This document shows, one piece after another, positions 45,866 through 59,200 of a DNA stretch of 64,000 bases (positions within the stretch are counted from its first letter, which is position 1; each line of letters starts with the position of its first letter). The notes below the pieces were generated by a model, which saw only the letters and a list, made by a program, of their open reading frames with translations, ran no database searches and was not told the DNA's origin. This DNA comes from Lineus longissimus. Lineage: Eukaryota > Nemertea > Pilidiophora > Heteronemertea > Lineidae. The position numbers were made by a program, and so were the translations under genes. Location of the stretch: contig NC_088320.1 of NCBI RefSeq assembly GCF_910592395.1, positions 2,604,001 to 2,668,000 of the forward strand, read 5' to 3'.

Positions 45866-46626
45866 TTCGCATGCCAGCAGTGACCAGGGTGACAGGGATT
45901 GAAGACCACAGTTGTTGTCGTCTGAGGTTCACGAGTCTACCGTACAATCATGATCGAATTCCCCCTGTCACTCTAGCCAAATATCCCTGAAAATAATTTT
46001 GGTATAGGACTGATTCGTGAGCAAATTCATTTACTATCACTCCTTACTAAATGGACTGTCTCGTTTGTTGAAGGCCATTGAACAAAGCGAGTCCGAATGG
46101 GTCCTCGATACTACTCATCTGTGTCCAGTGACATTACCTTCAAAAGACTGTCTGGAGCGATTTCATTCCGACTGTACGTTAATGAGGATTGTCATTTTGT
46201 GAAGAAGACAATGTCACAGCCGAAGACAATCTTGTCCTGGATTCTTTTCAACATTATGATCAACATGCTCCAGTACTTTGAATGCATGGTTCAAAACAAG
46301 ATTTTATATGGATTGCGTCTTCTTGTGGCAAAAAAGACAATGTAACAACATGCTTTGTCTCTGTGAATTCATGGTCACAACCGTTTTAAGTGCAGCAGCA
46401 GACGAACCAAGGCTGTTCATAACCTCTCCACATTCTAGGTCATGGAAACCAAGCAGTGATTGAAGCAATGCCAATTCAGGAATGGAAATTAAAAACAGAT
46501 GACATACATAATATATACAAATTTATTATTGTATTGTATACTTTACAAACTACGGCAGTTTCAAAAGAAATACATGACAGGTTTTGAGTACATCAAGTCG
46601 ATGTAACCATATCTGACGGCCCCATG
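45866..46626. other. Convergent 3' region between MS4A-like gene and ZNF830
   Basis: No gene recognised; 3' UTR of the MS4A-like gene and 3' flank of ZNF830. Confidence 0.4.
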
Positions 46627-46632
46627 TTTATT
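46627..46632 (-). terminator. Poly(A) signal of ZNF830
   Basis: AATAAA on the minus strand 24 b past the stop codon at 46657. Confidence 0.45.
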
Positions 46633-46656
46633 TCAATTCTGGACCTGAAGGCGCTT

Positions 46657-49600
46657 TCATTTCCATGCCTCCTTCGACCGCCAGTCTAAGAACTCCTCAA
46701 ACTCTTGGTCCTCTATATCACTAGCATCTTCCTCCTCGTCCTTCCGAACAGTTTCTGGTGGCATTGACATCAGTTCCTCTTTCTTCTTAGCAAGATCGTA
46801 CACCTGGGTCCAACGATGTCTGAAAAAGACATGGAACTGGTATTTGAGGACAAAGTCACAAACAGAATGCTGAGATAAATTCACTTTAAAGGTTTCAGCA
46901 TCAGACTTACAGTTGTTCGTCAATCTCATCGATGTTTCGTTCGACCGTCTTCTGTTCATCATCTTCCTCCATAATCGCCTCCGAAACCTGAAAAATGTAA
47001 ATACGAAGCATATTTGAGTTTTTTTGCCATAAATGCAGCCACAGTCCCCCAGGGCTCAAACAGCACTATCCAGGGCATGGTGCGCAGTAAGTCGGAAGGC
47101 CTGCCTTGAATACCCAAGATTAAGATAAGATTATCGGCAGTCTGGGGAAATGTTTCTCCAGGGTGGAGCTTGCATCTCAAAAACTCTGAACGTCGAAAAA
47201 GAATACGGAGAACATGGGCCCGCTACAGGTCCCAGATTGGCCACACCACACCACAAAAGTTATTCTCATCCAAGGGAAATGAAACGATATCTTACCGTAT
47301 TTTCTGTCTTCATTGATTTCTGGAATAATGCCCATTCTTCATCCATCTTGTCCTTATACTCGACCTTCCGCACCTAAAAAATGTCACAAAGAATCAATAA
47401 CCAGCTGGCACAGTTAAAATATCGGAATTGATAACCAGCTGGCAGAGTAAAAATCTTTCTTTTAACACCTTCAGCGCCGAACCACGTAGATCTAGGTGGC
47501 CCAAATCCCCCCTACCCTTTGAGCTGGTTATCGGAGTCTCATGGACTTCATGAAAGAACTACGCCATCGCCATCTTCAGGGCAAGGTAGAAACTGAAAAG
47601 ACAAGAAGAGGTCCTTCCAGTTCCTACCTTGCCCTGAAGATGGCGATGGCGTAGTTCTTTCATGAAGTCATTTAAATGACTTTTTACTTTAATTACTTAG
47701 TGCTCTCTTTCTTCTTACATTCTTTATGCACTGCATTTATGTTTATTGTACTTTCATCTTATGTAAAATGTAAATTTTTATACGGATTCAATAAACGATT
47801 TGTAATTTGTAATTTGTAATTTGTAATTTGTAATTTGTAATTTAAAGTTCTGAACTACGCCATCGCCATCTTCAGGGCACGGTAGGAACTGTAAAGACCT
47901 CCGAGACAAGAAAAGGTCCTTTCAGTTTGTATCTTGCCCTAAAGATGGCGATGGCGTAGTTCTTCCATGAAGTCCATGAGACTCCGATAACCAGCTCAGA
48001 GAGGGGGATTTGGGCCACGTAGATCTACGTGGTTCGGCGCTGAAGGTGTTAAAATCAACATTACAGAAAGTTTACTCATCAGCCATTTTGATATAACAAA
48101 AACTCCCAATGCCTCAACAGTATAGCTGCTAGCACACAATGTGTTCAAGTTGTCCACGTACTTACTTTAGCATCTAGCTTAGGATCATCGAAGAATCCTT
48201 CGGGCAGCTTTTCAGCCATGCTGGCGATCGGGTCCACAGGCTCAGCTGACTTTGATGGGCCAGCATCAAAGAAATCTGAAAAATGTAAAGCCTCTGGTTC
48301 ACTGCACATCTTGCAATCGAGCATGTTTATGTGAGGAGTTTAGATGCAAGAGCCACTGAATCCACTTGAGGTCTTTGTACCAAGCATAGCTGAATTTACC
48401 TGTTGGCAGTCCTGTCCCTAAATCTTCAACCGACGATGATGATGCCACTGGCTCAGGTACATGAAGAACTGTAGGCGGCTGAGCCTCTTCTTCATTTTCA
48501 CTCTCATCTTCAGAAGATGCGTAGTTGCCAAGTGCGAGAGCAGACTTCACAACAGCTGGCTGTGGGGTGGCATTCTTCAGGATGGACTTGGGGGCATTTT
48601 TCAGGATCGATTTAGGCTGTGCTTGATTGCCATTTTCAGATTTTTCTGCTAAAAGAATAACAGGATTTGGTCAACTTTAATCCGAGTCAAGTGAAGGGTT
48701 GAAGAACAGAGCTTTTATGAGGACGCTGATGTAATACTCAAGTGACTATCTGAAGATTACTTCATGCTGTAAATGACTCAGCAAGGGTTGGATCTTTGCC
48801 ATTTCTTCATATCAACCTATAATCTCGCTTACCTTTTATTTTCTTCAGTAACTGCTCATCATCAAGCTCTGAAGCCTTTCTCTTCCCTCTGTCTGGAGGT
48901 CGTGGTCCTGGGACCTCAGCAGCTTCGGTCTTTTGCTTCAGAGCTGCTACATTCTGGAAGACAAAATAGACCAAATATGGATAATGAAGGATTAAAAGCT
49001 TGGAAAGACACTTATTTTGTGGCCCATTTCCAAAAGTATTTTTACTCTTTCAGTGGACAGGTTGATGCACATCTGGCTAGCTTTATGAAGCTGGTAATGT
49101 GTTGCTGTCAATCAAAATCAAATATAGACGAATAAAGATTGAAATCAGTGCCAACCACCAAGGTTGTCTGCATAGGACTATGGAATAGCCTAATTATATT
49201 AAAAATCATTTCCATTTTGGTAATTACCTCTTTGTGTGTACGTCCCATGACATGTGGAGTCCAGAGTTTGTCTGTCTTGATCTGGGAGCCGCAGAGGCTA
49301 CATGACAGCTGACTAAGGGAGTTATACCTGAGATGACAGTAATGAAAATGAGTTCATGAATGAAAGAATAGCCTTCGACTGTTCAATTTCTGCCATCAAC
49401 TCATACCGATATTTGTGCTAAAACAATACCGAAAAGGTCAAGGAGTCTTGTCAAGGTGGAGCAGATGGAGGACTTTTTAGGAAATGACAGGCAGTGAATG
49501 TTCAAGTTGCTCTTTCCGTGTATTCTCTGCTCTGACAGTCTATCTCCGTCTACCTAAATCTAACAATAGGGGGACACTTTCGAGAAGTATGACTTTTGAA

Positions 49601-49842
49601 AGGCCTATTTGAATGCACTGCAAAATGTACAGCGAATGTGCAGGCGAATTTAGCTTTATATTTCTGACCCATTTTTTTCGTTAAAGGTCGAGTAAAACCA
49701 GTTGAAAAAGATACCTGGCGTAGGGATGATCAACACGCTTTACTGCAGTTGCAGAACTGGTGCGTGTTTCTTTCATAAGACGACGTAAATCATCTTTTGT
49801 CACCGATTTCACCGGTTTTTTGTTTTTCGTGGGCGCAGCCAT
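46657..49842 (-). CDS. ZNF830: ZNF830 (CCDC16/OMCG1) zinc-finger protein, 341 aa, 8 exons
   Basis: Exons: 49715-49842, 49228-49327, 48833-48953, 48400-48648, 48166-48275, 47296-47373, 46911-46987, 46657-46819; phases agree (1026 b). The ATG at 49842 gives MAAPTKNKK; the frame upstream has only a TTG. Family features in order: TKDDLRRLMKETR ... HPYARYNSLSQLSC, one C2H2 finger of the matrin/U1 type (CSLCGSQIKTDKLWTPHVMGRTH), KASELDDEQLLKK, acidic stretch EDESENEEE, DFFDAG, KLPEGFFDDPKLDAK, MDEEWALFQKSMK, EAIMEEDDEQK ... NIDEIDEQL and the C-terminal FLDWRSKEAWK. ZNF830 is nuclear, associates with spliceosomal complexes and is needed for genome stability in early development. The intron at 47374-48165 carries a fold-back element. 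Confidence 0.96.
47462..48052. mobile_element. TTAA-flanked fold-back element with nested hairpins, in a ZNF830 intron
   Basis: The left end TTAACACCTTCAGCGCCGAA then CCACGTAGATCTA mirrors the right end TAGATCTACGTGG then TTCGGCGCTGAAGGTGTTAA. The TTAA at both ends looks like the target-site duplication used by piggyBac/Kolobok-type elements. Inside each arm is another hairpin (CTACGCCATCGCCATCTTCA paired with GAAGATGGCGATGGCGTAG). The centre (about 47690-47843) resembles the 3' end of a retroposon and ends in a 7-b microsatellite. No transposase is encoded. Confidence 0.75.
47799..47843 (+). repeat. (AATTTGT)n microsatellite
   Basis: About six tandem ATTTGTA units directly after TTCAATAAACG; such a tail suggests a LINE/SINE 3' end inserted within the fold-back. 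Confidence 0.8.
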
Positions 49843-50388
49843 CTTGGACTGGTATCCAGTCGTTTCGCTCCCTGACCTTTTCGCCCCAGTCGTTTCGCTC
49901 AAAATCGCTCCCTGGGACTTTTTTTGTGGATAGTTCTACTTTCTTAGCTCAGATGGCAGCACCTGCCAACTGGGGCCCTGTGACTGGTCTTCAGATAACT
50001 TAGTTGGTTGTACTTCTTTGCATTCGCAGCCTCACTGCCTTGGCTCTGTCGTGAGCTTGCCAAAATGGTTGGTTCTGACTGTGTTCATGAGCCTGGTGAC
50101 ACTGTCTTCTGCCAGGGAGGAGCCAACAGTCCTGTTAGCGGAAGGACAAGGCTGATGCCAGTGCAGGCAGCTGGTGCAGTGTGTCCAGAGTGTTATTTCA
50201 TCTCCACCTTCTTGAGCAAGACACAACACCATATTGCTTCGTCCGAGGAATGAGACATACAGGTGTTGACGCTCAGCTCTCAACTCCATGTTTTCAAATC
50301 CCTCCCGGGAGCGAATATGTGCGACCACACTTGGAGAATTGAATTGAAAGACAAAATAACAAGATTGATTTCTTAAGAACATTCACTC

Positions 50389-50394
50389 TTTATT
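50389..50394 (-). terminator. Candidate distal poly(A) signal (minus strand)
   Basis: AATAAAGAGTGAATG on the minus strand; the next clear minus-strand coding exon upstream is R3HDM (56214). Confidence 0.35.
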
Positions 50395-52124
50395 GACGTG
50401 TTGAAGCCGAGGCGTCTATAGATCTGGCCAATAATTTCACTTCAGATGACAGGTGGAAAAAAACAAGACCCTTATGTCATGGCCGACATAAAATCGCAAA
50501 TTCATTACTTAAAACTTCCCCTTAGAATCGCTTAGTTTGGTTTCCACACCTACCAGCAGGTGGAGTGGTCAAGTATCATGTCTTGTCGCTATTTAGACTC
50601 TGAATGGCAAATCAGATGCATCAAAAAAGTGACCATAACTGCTTCTGGACAGACGCTTACTCTTTAGGTAGGGCGGGAACCAAACTAAAAATCACGATTG
50701 TAATGCAATTATTTGGCAAAAGATGGCAGCACAAAATGAGACTACACAGGAGGATATTAACACTGGAATTAACATGGCAAGCAGACCACTGAGGTGTGTA
50801 TATAAAATGAACTTTATGGAAAGATTCAAAGCAACAGAACTACGAAAACAAATTTGAAAATTTGTCACTATTTCGGTTAGGTTTTTTACGTAATATCATC
50901 AATAATTGAGTACAGAGGGCCGACTACCATGAATTTTCCGTTACTTTGGACCTGACTATTTCATATCACAAACTGAATTCACCACCTAACATATCCCCCC
51001 TTTAAATATTGTTCAATCGAGCTACTGTCAAGCCCATCAGGAGCAGTCATGTCCCATCAGTGATAGCTGGAGCAATAGGCCAATGAAGTCTTGCATCACA
51101 AAGAGACAATATTGCCAGTTAAGTTATAAATACTCCTGATAGACGTTCCTGTTATTTCCACCACAGCCCAAAATTCCCACAAATGAAACATGTTTAACAC
51201 AGGTCTACAACCATGACAACTATTCAGCAAGAAAAGACAACTCCACCTGGACCTGGTCTCTGTTGATACCACCTCAACTTCGGTCCAAGTCAGATTAAAC
51301 CAGAATAACCATTGAGTGCAGCAACAGAGGGCAATTCAAATCATTCTGCATTTCAAATCCCCGAACTAATATTTCTCTAAAATCACATAAAATCTCTAAA
51401 AGGTAGAAGAAGTGAATGTAAAAAGTTGCCCATTGAACCAGGGCGAGGTTTTTATCCACAGTAAAACCGCACCGCGACATTTATGTTACAGAATTTCAAT
51501 TCATACACGATGAAAGCCGTACTTTATAAATTGCGATTGTCTAAATGTGCACCTGGTCACCAGATTGACAACATCTACGTGTCACCTGGTGCCCAGGTTG
51601 ACGTCTGAGCCACTTGATCATTCATTATACACAGGTTTATTACTGAACGATGAGGTTGAAACAGATCATTCATTATACATTACATTGAAAACGGAAGCGA
51701 CCAAGGAAACCAAAATGCATGAGTCCATCTATCGGGTTTTTATTTATTTTTCCCTAAATTTCATTCCGGCTGTTTTTGCGTAAAAAACAGACACCAAACA
51801 AGACGTATTTCACCGGTAAAACGTTACGACTTTGACGAACGGAACAAAATGTTGGTTTTGAATATGTACAAATTTGAAGATTCTGTTTTAGGGAGAAAGA
51901 GTTGTGACAATAGTTAAGATTTCAGCCTGAGGAATGCCAAATTTGTTGGGTGGCAACTGAAAATTTTCGGCTCTGAACTTGCATAATGTGTACAACCCCA
52001 GAGTATGTGACACACTCTAATACAATGACAGTATCAAGGTGCTCCTGTCCTGCATGCAAACTTGGTTACCGCAATCCATCAAATTTTCGCAGGTATTTCA
52101 TTTGATAGGGAAAAAAAACCCCCA

Positions 52125-52225
52125 AATAATCTGCCAAAATAAAAATCTTGAAAAAAAAATTTTTCAGAAATTTCATAATCTGCCAAAATAAAAAAATCTT
52201 TAAAAAAAAAATATTCTGAATTTTT
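52125..52225 (+). repeat. A-rich tandem repeat, two units
   Basis: ATAATCTGCCAAAATAAAAA ... TTTTTCAGAAATTTC is repeated about 55-60 b later as ATAATCTGCCAAAATAAAAA ... ATTCTGAATTTTT. Confidence 0.6.
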
Positions 52226-54555
52226 TGCAAGTCGCCAAAAAATTAATTAGTGCGTAAATTTGGCAGTTTACAGCATTTGCAGTGCACAACAGGGAAATTG
52301 ACTAACTCCAACTTCAAATGTAGTTAAGTTCACTATGAAATTTTCCGATGATCTTTATATGCTAAAAACCCTCTGCTGCACAGTTCTCGTGATAAAATTT
52401 GCCGGTATGATAAAATGGCGTTGCTCCGCACACGAAGCCAACAACAGACACTGTGATACAACAACAAGTGACATTATTGCTATGATTTTGCATCTGTACG
52501 GACGTGAAAAGGAGCCAAGGGAACATTGTGATGGCAGGACCAGATCTGCAATGGTAGGGCCACGACAGCTTAATAGTTCACGAGGCACGGCTTGTTAATA
52601 CATGTGATTTCCTCTCGACACCGAGCCAATGACTGTCGACTGCATCCCGACACTTGACCCAGGACAAGCAGCCCCGAGGGAGGAGTTCTGGTCATCCAGA
52701 AGCTGCACCAAGGATCAGTGTTATGGTATTCATGACCAGAACAGGAGCGTCCATCTAAGATTGCCAAGAAGACGATACATGTCGTTCCACTTGCAGATCA
52801 CACATACAGATGCCTGGCCAAGTCTTACCCAAGAACTGCCATTAATAAATGCATTCAAGTTTACTCTATAGACAAATGCCCTGAAGACAGGCATGGGGTA
52901 CACCATGGTACCCCACTTGTGCGTTTTCAGCCTAACCTACTGTTTCACTCTTGTTTGGTTGAAAAACACATCACAGATATTAAGTTCGAAGGGACGAAAA
53001 AACCTGGCACAGGAACACCCACCAAGAAATTACCCTGGCTCCCGATGAATTCATCAGTACTTTTGTTAATGAAAAATCTACTTCACCTAAGGTCTATTAC
53101 GGGATTACCGTTTTACATCCTCTCAAGAGACGCCACAACCGTGCTTAAATCTCTGACATAAGTACTTTAAGGCCTTAAAACACAGTAAGATCCCAATACA
53201 TTGCAAAAGTGTTTTTTTCCCTAACAAGATGGGGAAGGTGGCTTAAGACATATCTAGTGATACTGGCTTCATTGTAGTTCTCATTAAAGCACCTTTGAAA
53301 CATTTTTGATAAGGGTTTCTCCAGAGACAGTCAGATGTGTCAGTGTCAGAATGATTGACCATATTAAAATTGGGCTTAGCTAATTCTCATTAAAAGCAGA
53401 CGAACTAAGTGCATAGAGAGTAACATCCATATCCAGACTTGCCTCGATTGCTACTTGTACATTTCAGTTTATGTCAATACTTATGCCAAGAGTAGGAGTT
53501 CCTTGCAATGAGGCGATGCTTACAGACATAATGAAGTAAAGGCAGGAGATCACAACCAACTCCTCAGAAGCCACTCGTCAAGATTGCCCGTTATACAAGA
53601 TCATAGATGTTGTCTCAACCATCAACAGATCATAAGGGAGTATATACTCCTGGCAGTGTAAAAACAACTTGGTTCACCCCTCTGTCGACCCTGTTTGGCA
53701 TGAGGGTCATAAACTTGACACGACTATGTTGTTACGAGACTGGACACAACAACACCAGTGAACTCCCCAGCGAATAATCAAGTTACTCTGCTTTATAACA
53801 GCGGCCTACTCTAACATTGAGATGAAATGAATGAAGTGAATACCTTACAAAACATACTTTAAACCTTCCTGCGATAGTTTGCCAAAATGTGACCAGACAA
53901 AACAACTGGTAAATGCAAGTATAAAAAAATATCATAGCGTAACGCTCATCAGAAGCCATCGTGCTGTAGAGGCATAGCACTTGTAACCACTAAGGCAAGC
54001 TCACACTCTGATTATATGGACATTGCCATGGTATGATTACTTCCAGAATGTTGGATTTGGAGCATATTTCACTTTGCGATTAAACTCTACCATTTCAATG
54101 CAAGTACAAACAAACAGAATGAAGTCAGCGGCCTAATTTTGACGGCGACAGTCTCAAGTCTTGAATTTGCCCGAATGGAACTAGTGCTGCCATCTTTTGA
54201 GTCATCAACACTCCTGATGGACGTTTCAATCATTGCATACGAATAAGTTAGTATAGATGCATTCAATAGAGTACGCCACATGTCTAATTCTACCACTGGA
54301 CACTAGAGGGCGGCAGTTTCTAGAACTCCATATTGAAAAAGCAGCAATATTAATTATTGTGACAAAATATACGAGTTACACTTGCATTTTACTTGTTTCT
54401 ACAGGATACGCCTCAGGGAGTGATGCATGTGATCCAGAGTCGGCCTCCACACAATAATTTAGAATTTTTGCTACCCTACAATATAATCGTTATGATAACT
54501 GATAATTTAAAATTCAGATCTTTTTACACCGAGAAGTCACTCATAGAGCACAGAA

Positions 54556-54585
54556 AGGTCAAGGTCGAGGTCAAGGTCAAGGTCA
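54556..54585 (+). repeat. Five AGGTCA-type hexamers in tandem (DR0)
   Basis: AGGTCA AGGTCG AGGTCA AGGTCA AGGTCA with no spacer. AGGTCA is the half-site of many nuclear receptors, but the location, possibly inside a 3' UTR, and the simple-repeat nature leave function open. Confidence 0.6.
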
Positions 54586-56213
54586 GTAAAAAGTGTAGAA
54601 ATTTACTTGAATGAAAGATCACGACATCATGCAGCATTGAGGACTATGCCTTTAGCTGATTCAACCCCAACGTCAACATTGGGGACTGTGGCCAGTGTCA
54701 TCTCGCAGAACTGTGACAAAATATTTTCGAAAAAAATTGTGAAGCAAAAGTTTTAAGATGATCAGTACCATTGATATTTCCCGAAATATTTTCCAACCCA
54801 CACAATAGTTTATGAATGAATGGTACCAGTAGTGGATTTTCTCTCCTGAAGCATTGAGTCTAATCAGTCAATAGCCCAAGACTATCTTTAGACTAGTTCA
54901 CTTTTTTATTCTGTGGCTTCAAGCTTTCTTCTATAAGTGCTCTGCGCAGAACAAGTAAAGTGGCCATTGCCATAGTTACCTAGCTAGTGTCCTCCAATAT
55001 CTTACATAATTTCCATATCATTATAAACAATCTATGTATGAATATACAAACAACAAAACAGAAAAGATAAACAACGAAAACATACTATAAACAAATCTCC
55101 ACGTTTCCAGCGAAGCAGAGAGATACTCCCCTGCTATTTATACAGAAAGTTTATACACATTTATTCAGAAGTTAAGGTCAAACTTATCCGGTGAAGTACA
55201 GCGTACCAGGCAACTTAATCAGATCTGGCGAAATCAGGGCAACTATTCGAGCAAATAAATTTACTCACGTCTAAATATTCAGTTTACTCATTTTGACTTA
55301 TCAAAAGTTATGAATACTAGCCGAATGTCGCCTTAGAAATGGTTTTCTACATCAGCCACACTCTGTGTTCAGATCATGTTTCCCGCTGCCCAAGAAACGT
55401 TTCTTCCCATCAACAACCCAAAAACTTCTACAAACTTTCAGGAAGTCTGAGCTAACTGAACCAGTTAAGAATGGACTCGCCTGCTGACTAAGTTTCATGA
55501 AAGATCTCCCTTTTATATTTCAAGTGGCACAGGCCAGGAACTGGGCCCAAGTATATGAACGATAGGGTCAAATACACAGGAATACCACCCCGCCCAACAA
55601 TAGGGTTTGTGACATTCATGTACATGTATTGCCAGCAAATCTCCCACAATTGAAGAGGAAAACCTCAATGCTAATAACATTTCATTGACATCATTCCATT
55701 TTTACATTTTGAAGAAAACTCAAATTCTATTTTGTGAAATTTCTCCAAAATGTTTCAAATCCCCAAGGTACAAAAACGACTACAATCCCCACACCCACAA
55801 GAATGCATTATTAGTAGTAGAACTAGTATTCACCATTATACAATGTATTCAACAACAGTACAAAATCATTAATATTCCTGTTCACGGCATGGTGTCCACT
55901 TCTGTACCAAGGTGGCGAATGTTTTGATTAGAATCACAGGCATGGCAAGACACACTGGGTACTTAGTATCGTATTGAACCTTTCCACAGCCCCGCTCAGT
56001 CATACCTCGTATTTGACACCGAGACTCGAGGCCTCACCAACATGGGTTGTTGACAGAGTCGGTAAAGTCTGCGCTCGAATGCTCCACATGAGTTTGTATC
56101 ACAAGGTCAAGATTGGTTTCATACATTCATCACCACCAGTGGCCAGAATTGGACACCAACCGAAAACGTCACATATTTTTTTATAAATACAAGACCTACA
56201 AAAATAATAATCA

Positions 56214-59200
56214 TTAACTCGCCACGCTTGGAGTTGGAAGGACAAAATGGCGGTGACGCAGCTTATAGCGAGGGTTCTTATGATTGGCCAATATATTTTG
56301 AGCAGCAGCTGGCGACGGGCATTCAGCCAGGACTGTGCACTCGGACACCAGTAGGTGTGGTTTGTTCTTGATGTGAGGTTCTGTCAGATACTGTATTTTG
56401 GCACCCTGTGTGATCAGATCATCGAGAAGCTGCTCAAGTTCGTGGCATTTCGTGTGCGGTGGAAGATCATACACTTCTAGTACATTATTGCCTGTAAGGA
56501 GATATGAAGTAATACTGTAAAATCTATTTTATTGGTACGAGGAGTCATTTCACTACAGCAAACCATCAAGACTGATAACTGGTTCCCCACAACCTCGCTG
56601 ATATTCAAATGGTGGCTTCGTCTGAGAAGGCAGGGGCATATTCATCTCACAACATTGAAATTCCCTTATGAACGGTCGAAAGACAAAGAAAGGGATTTCA
56701 GTGACATTACAACAGTAACATGCCCACAACCAACGTCAACAAAATATCGTACCTTGGGGTAATGGGACATAAAGGGGAACCCTCAACATAGGTATCCCCC
56801 TTAAAGGACTAAACATGAATTTTTGTCAGCAGAGAGACATATCTGAAAAATATAAATCAAGCGAAAACATAAAATTCACGACAAGAAAATGTTACTTGGT
56901 GGAGGCGAATTTCTAGAAATATTATTAATGCAGAATAAGAATTTATTGAAATTGTACAGATTTTTGAATTTGAGAATATGGAGGTGATGATAGTCCTTTA
57001 AGGGAAGACTAAATTTCAATGCATCCAGCACCCCCCCCCCTTCGCCCGTTGAGACGCTTGTCGTAATCAGTTACTTTGCAACATACCAATCATACCTATA
57101 CAATGCAAGAAATCAACTTCTTTTCTACTCGCTCCTCAAACTGCAGGCATAACGCCAAGACCACCTGATTGGCTTACAGGAGTGGTGGACACATTGAGTT
57201 TATATAACTGAATTGAATTGAATATCTTTTTGTTTCTATCAACAAAAGGCAACTTATCGTCAAAAGATTTAGGCAAAGGCAAAATGTCAAAGGGAATGGT
57301 AACCAAGCAAGTTGGTTTACATACGTTTTACCAAGTCAAATTTTACAAATTTTATGTAAAATCACAGATAAACAACAACAAACCTTAACACGTTGGGATA
57401 TTGCAGCTGACTTTTGTTAAGACGTAGCGTAAACTACATTCTCTGTTCGCAATAGTATTTAACCTGGTTGACCAAATTTGTAAAGTCATTCACTGAAAAA
57501 GTATCAATTATACGAAACGTCTGAATAGACTGGAGTCGTTGCATTTGTTTATTTAAACCCACACAAATTTTATGCAAACCAACTTGCTAAGTGACAATCC
57601 CCTTTGAATAGGCAAAGTAGCAGAGAGTTAAAATTTAATCAAAAGCTATAAATTATTAGAAACGTTAAAGTGTTTTTTATTTACCAAAGAAGTGCTCCTT
57701 GTGTACGAATTATTCCAACAAATTCCATTCGGGTCTCATTGGACCGATTTGAATAATCCAAGTGGCTTTACAAGATGTGCAGTCTTAGTGTTTGTGACCC
57801 TGTTGCCAGGTGGTTATCCTACGACAGTGAAGGTCGGGAGTGCATGCAGGATTTCTTGGACTTCATGATTTAACAGATGCCGGATGTATGTATGTTCGAG
57901 TGATTTATATCGTCAGCAAAATGAAGTTAGCAGCTGCCCACCACAATGATTCAACGTCTATGATATCACCAAGTCTTTATTGTGTATACTTTCTGCAGTT
58001 CAATACGCCACCAGATTTATTACCAAGCTCAACAACTTTGGTGACATTTCTATGAAGTGAGGCACTGGACACTCCAAAACTTGTTGAGATCAGTCCCACA
58101 TTGGTGCCACCATCTTCTGTTCTAAGCAGTTAATCCAAGATTACTTAAATCTCTTATCCCCAAGAAATTTCAGACCAAGTCAAAATAGAGTTTACTGAAA
58201 TTTTCTCGAGAAAAATGCAATTACCTCTTGCGTTCAAGATTCCACATATATAAATTCATCATCTGGTTCAAATTTTTTTAAATGTCACATTGAGAATATT
58301 TTGAAAGTCGACTCAGTATGCTTTCCCACAGTCATCTATAATTCATATGCTTATAGTAGCAAACAAGTTCCAAAAACAGAAACACGCTATTATCATAATA
58401 ATTCCCAAATTAAACATTTCGCTTCATGAAATAATGATCAAGTGCATTTGCAACGCCCTCCAAAAGGGGACACTTATTCGGTTTGACCCGTATCATCCTG
58501 CAATCGCTCATTAGTTTCATCGTGGAGATCAGGGGGCGCCACTTCCTCACCTGATAACGCACTCTCTACGGAATCCTGACTCGACTGCGGTGACAGCATA
58601 TGCTGGCTATCCTTGCTTCCCTGGCTCTTCACCTTGCGCAGCGGCTTACCAACCATCGGTATTGGCGGCACGAATCTGCAACACAATTGGAATTTTCAAC
58701 ACAAAGACATTACCAAACAACACTAGTGTTTTTTCGTGAGGTGGACTCAGAGCTGCCTACCCTTAAGTCAAGCAATTTGTAAAGTCCTTGGGAAAAAAAG
58801 TTTAAATCAGCCACAGAAAGTGTAATAGTTGGGTTTTCCTTTGTGTTTCTCCATGGAATTGTCAATGACCAACTCTGCCTAACATTAGAGTAGTTCAAAT
58901 CGAACACACACATCTATGCTCACCTTGGTCTGACAAAGAGTGGCTGAACTGGCGGCCGGAAGGGGTGCGGGAGAGGCTGATGAATCATCCGTATCTCGCC
59001 GGGATTCAGCTGCGCCCGAAACTGAACACCAGGGGGCAGCTGTTGGGGCGATGGCGCCTTCTGAACCATAGGAGGCGTAACCGTACCAGGCAAATGTCCC
59101 TGTCCTTGCACAACACGCTGATCTTTCGACATTGAGTCGGCACCGTACATTTCACAAGAACTCGGCCGTTGCTGACAAGCACCGGCTGGTGGCTGTTGTA

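Larger units (their letters stand above)
49843..56213. other. Long region without a convincing gene; possible 3' UTR of R3HDM
   Basis: From 50.4 to 56.2 kb only short, non-homologous frames are seen on both strands. A minus-strand AATAAA stands at 50389-50394, and no other gene end was found, so a 3' UTR of about 5.8 kb for the R3HDM gene is possible. Between 49.84 and 50.38 kb, next to the ZNF830 start, a short open frame (50008-50253, plus) and its antisense are open but unrecognised. Confidence 0.35.

Noticed and set aside
49843-49902. Extension of ZNF830 upstream of MAAPTK
   Set aside because: The only start is TTG; the ATG at 49842 matches family N-termini in position.
50008-50382. Small protein gene next to ZNF830 (both strands open)
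   Set aside because: No recognisable domain, and no convincing splice partners; both strands are open by chance composition.
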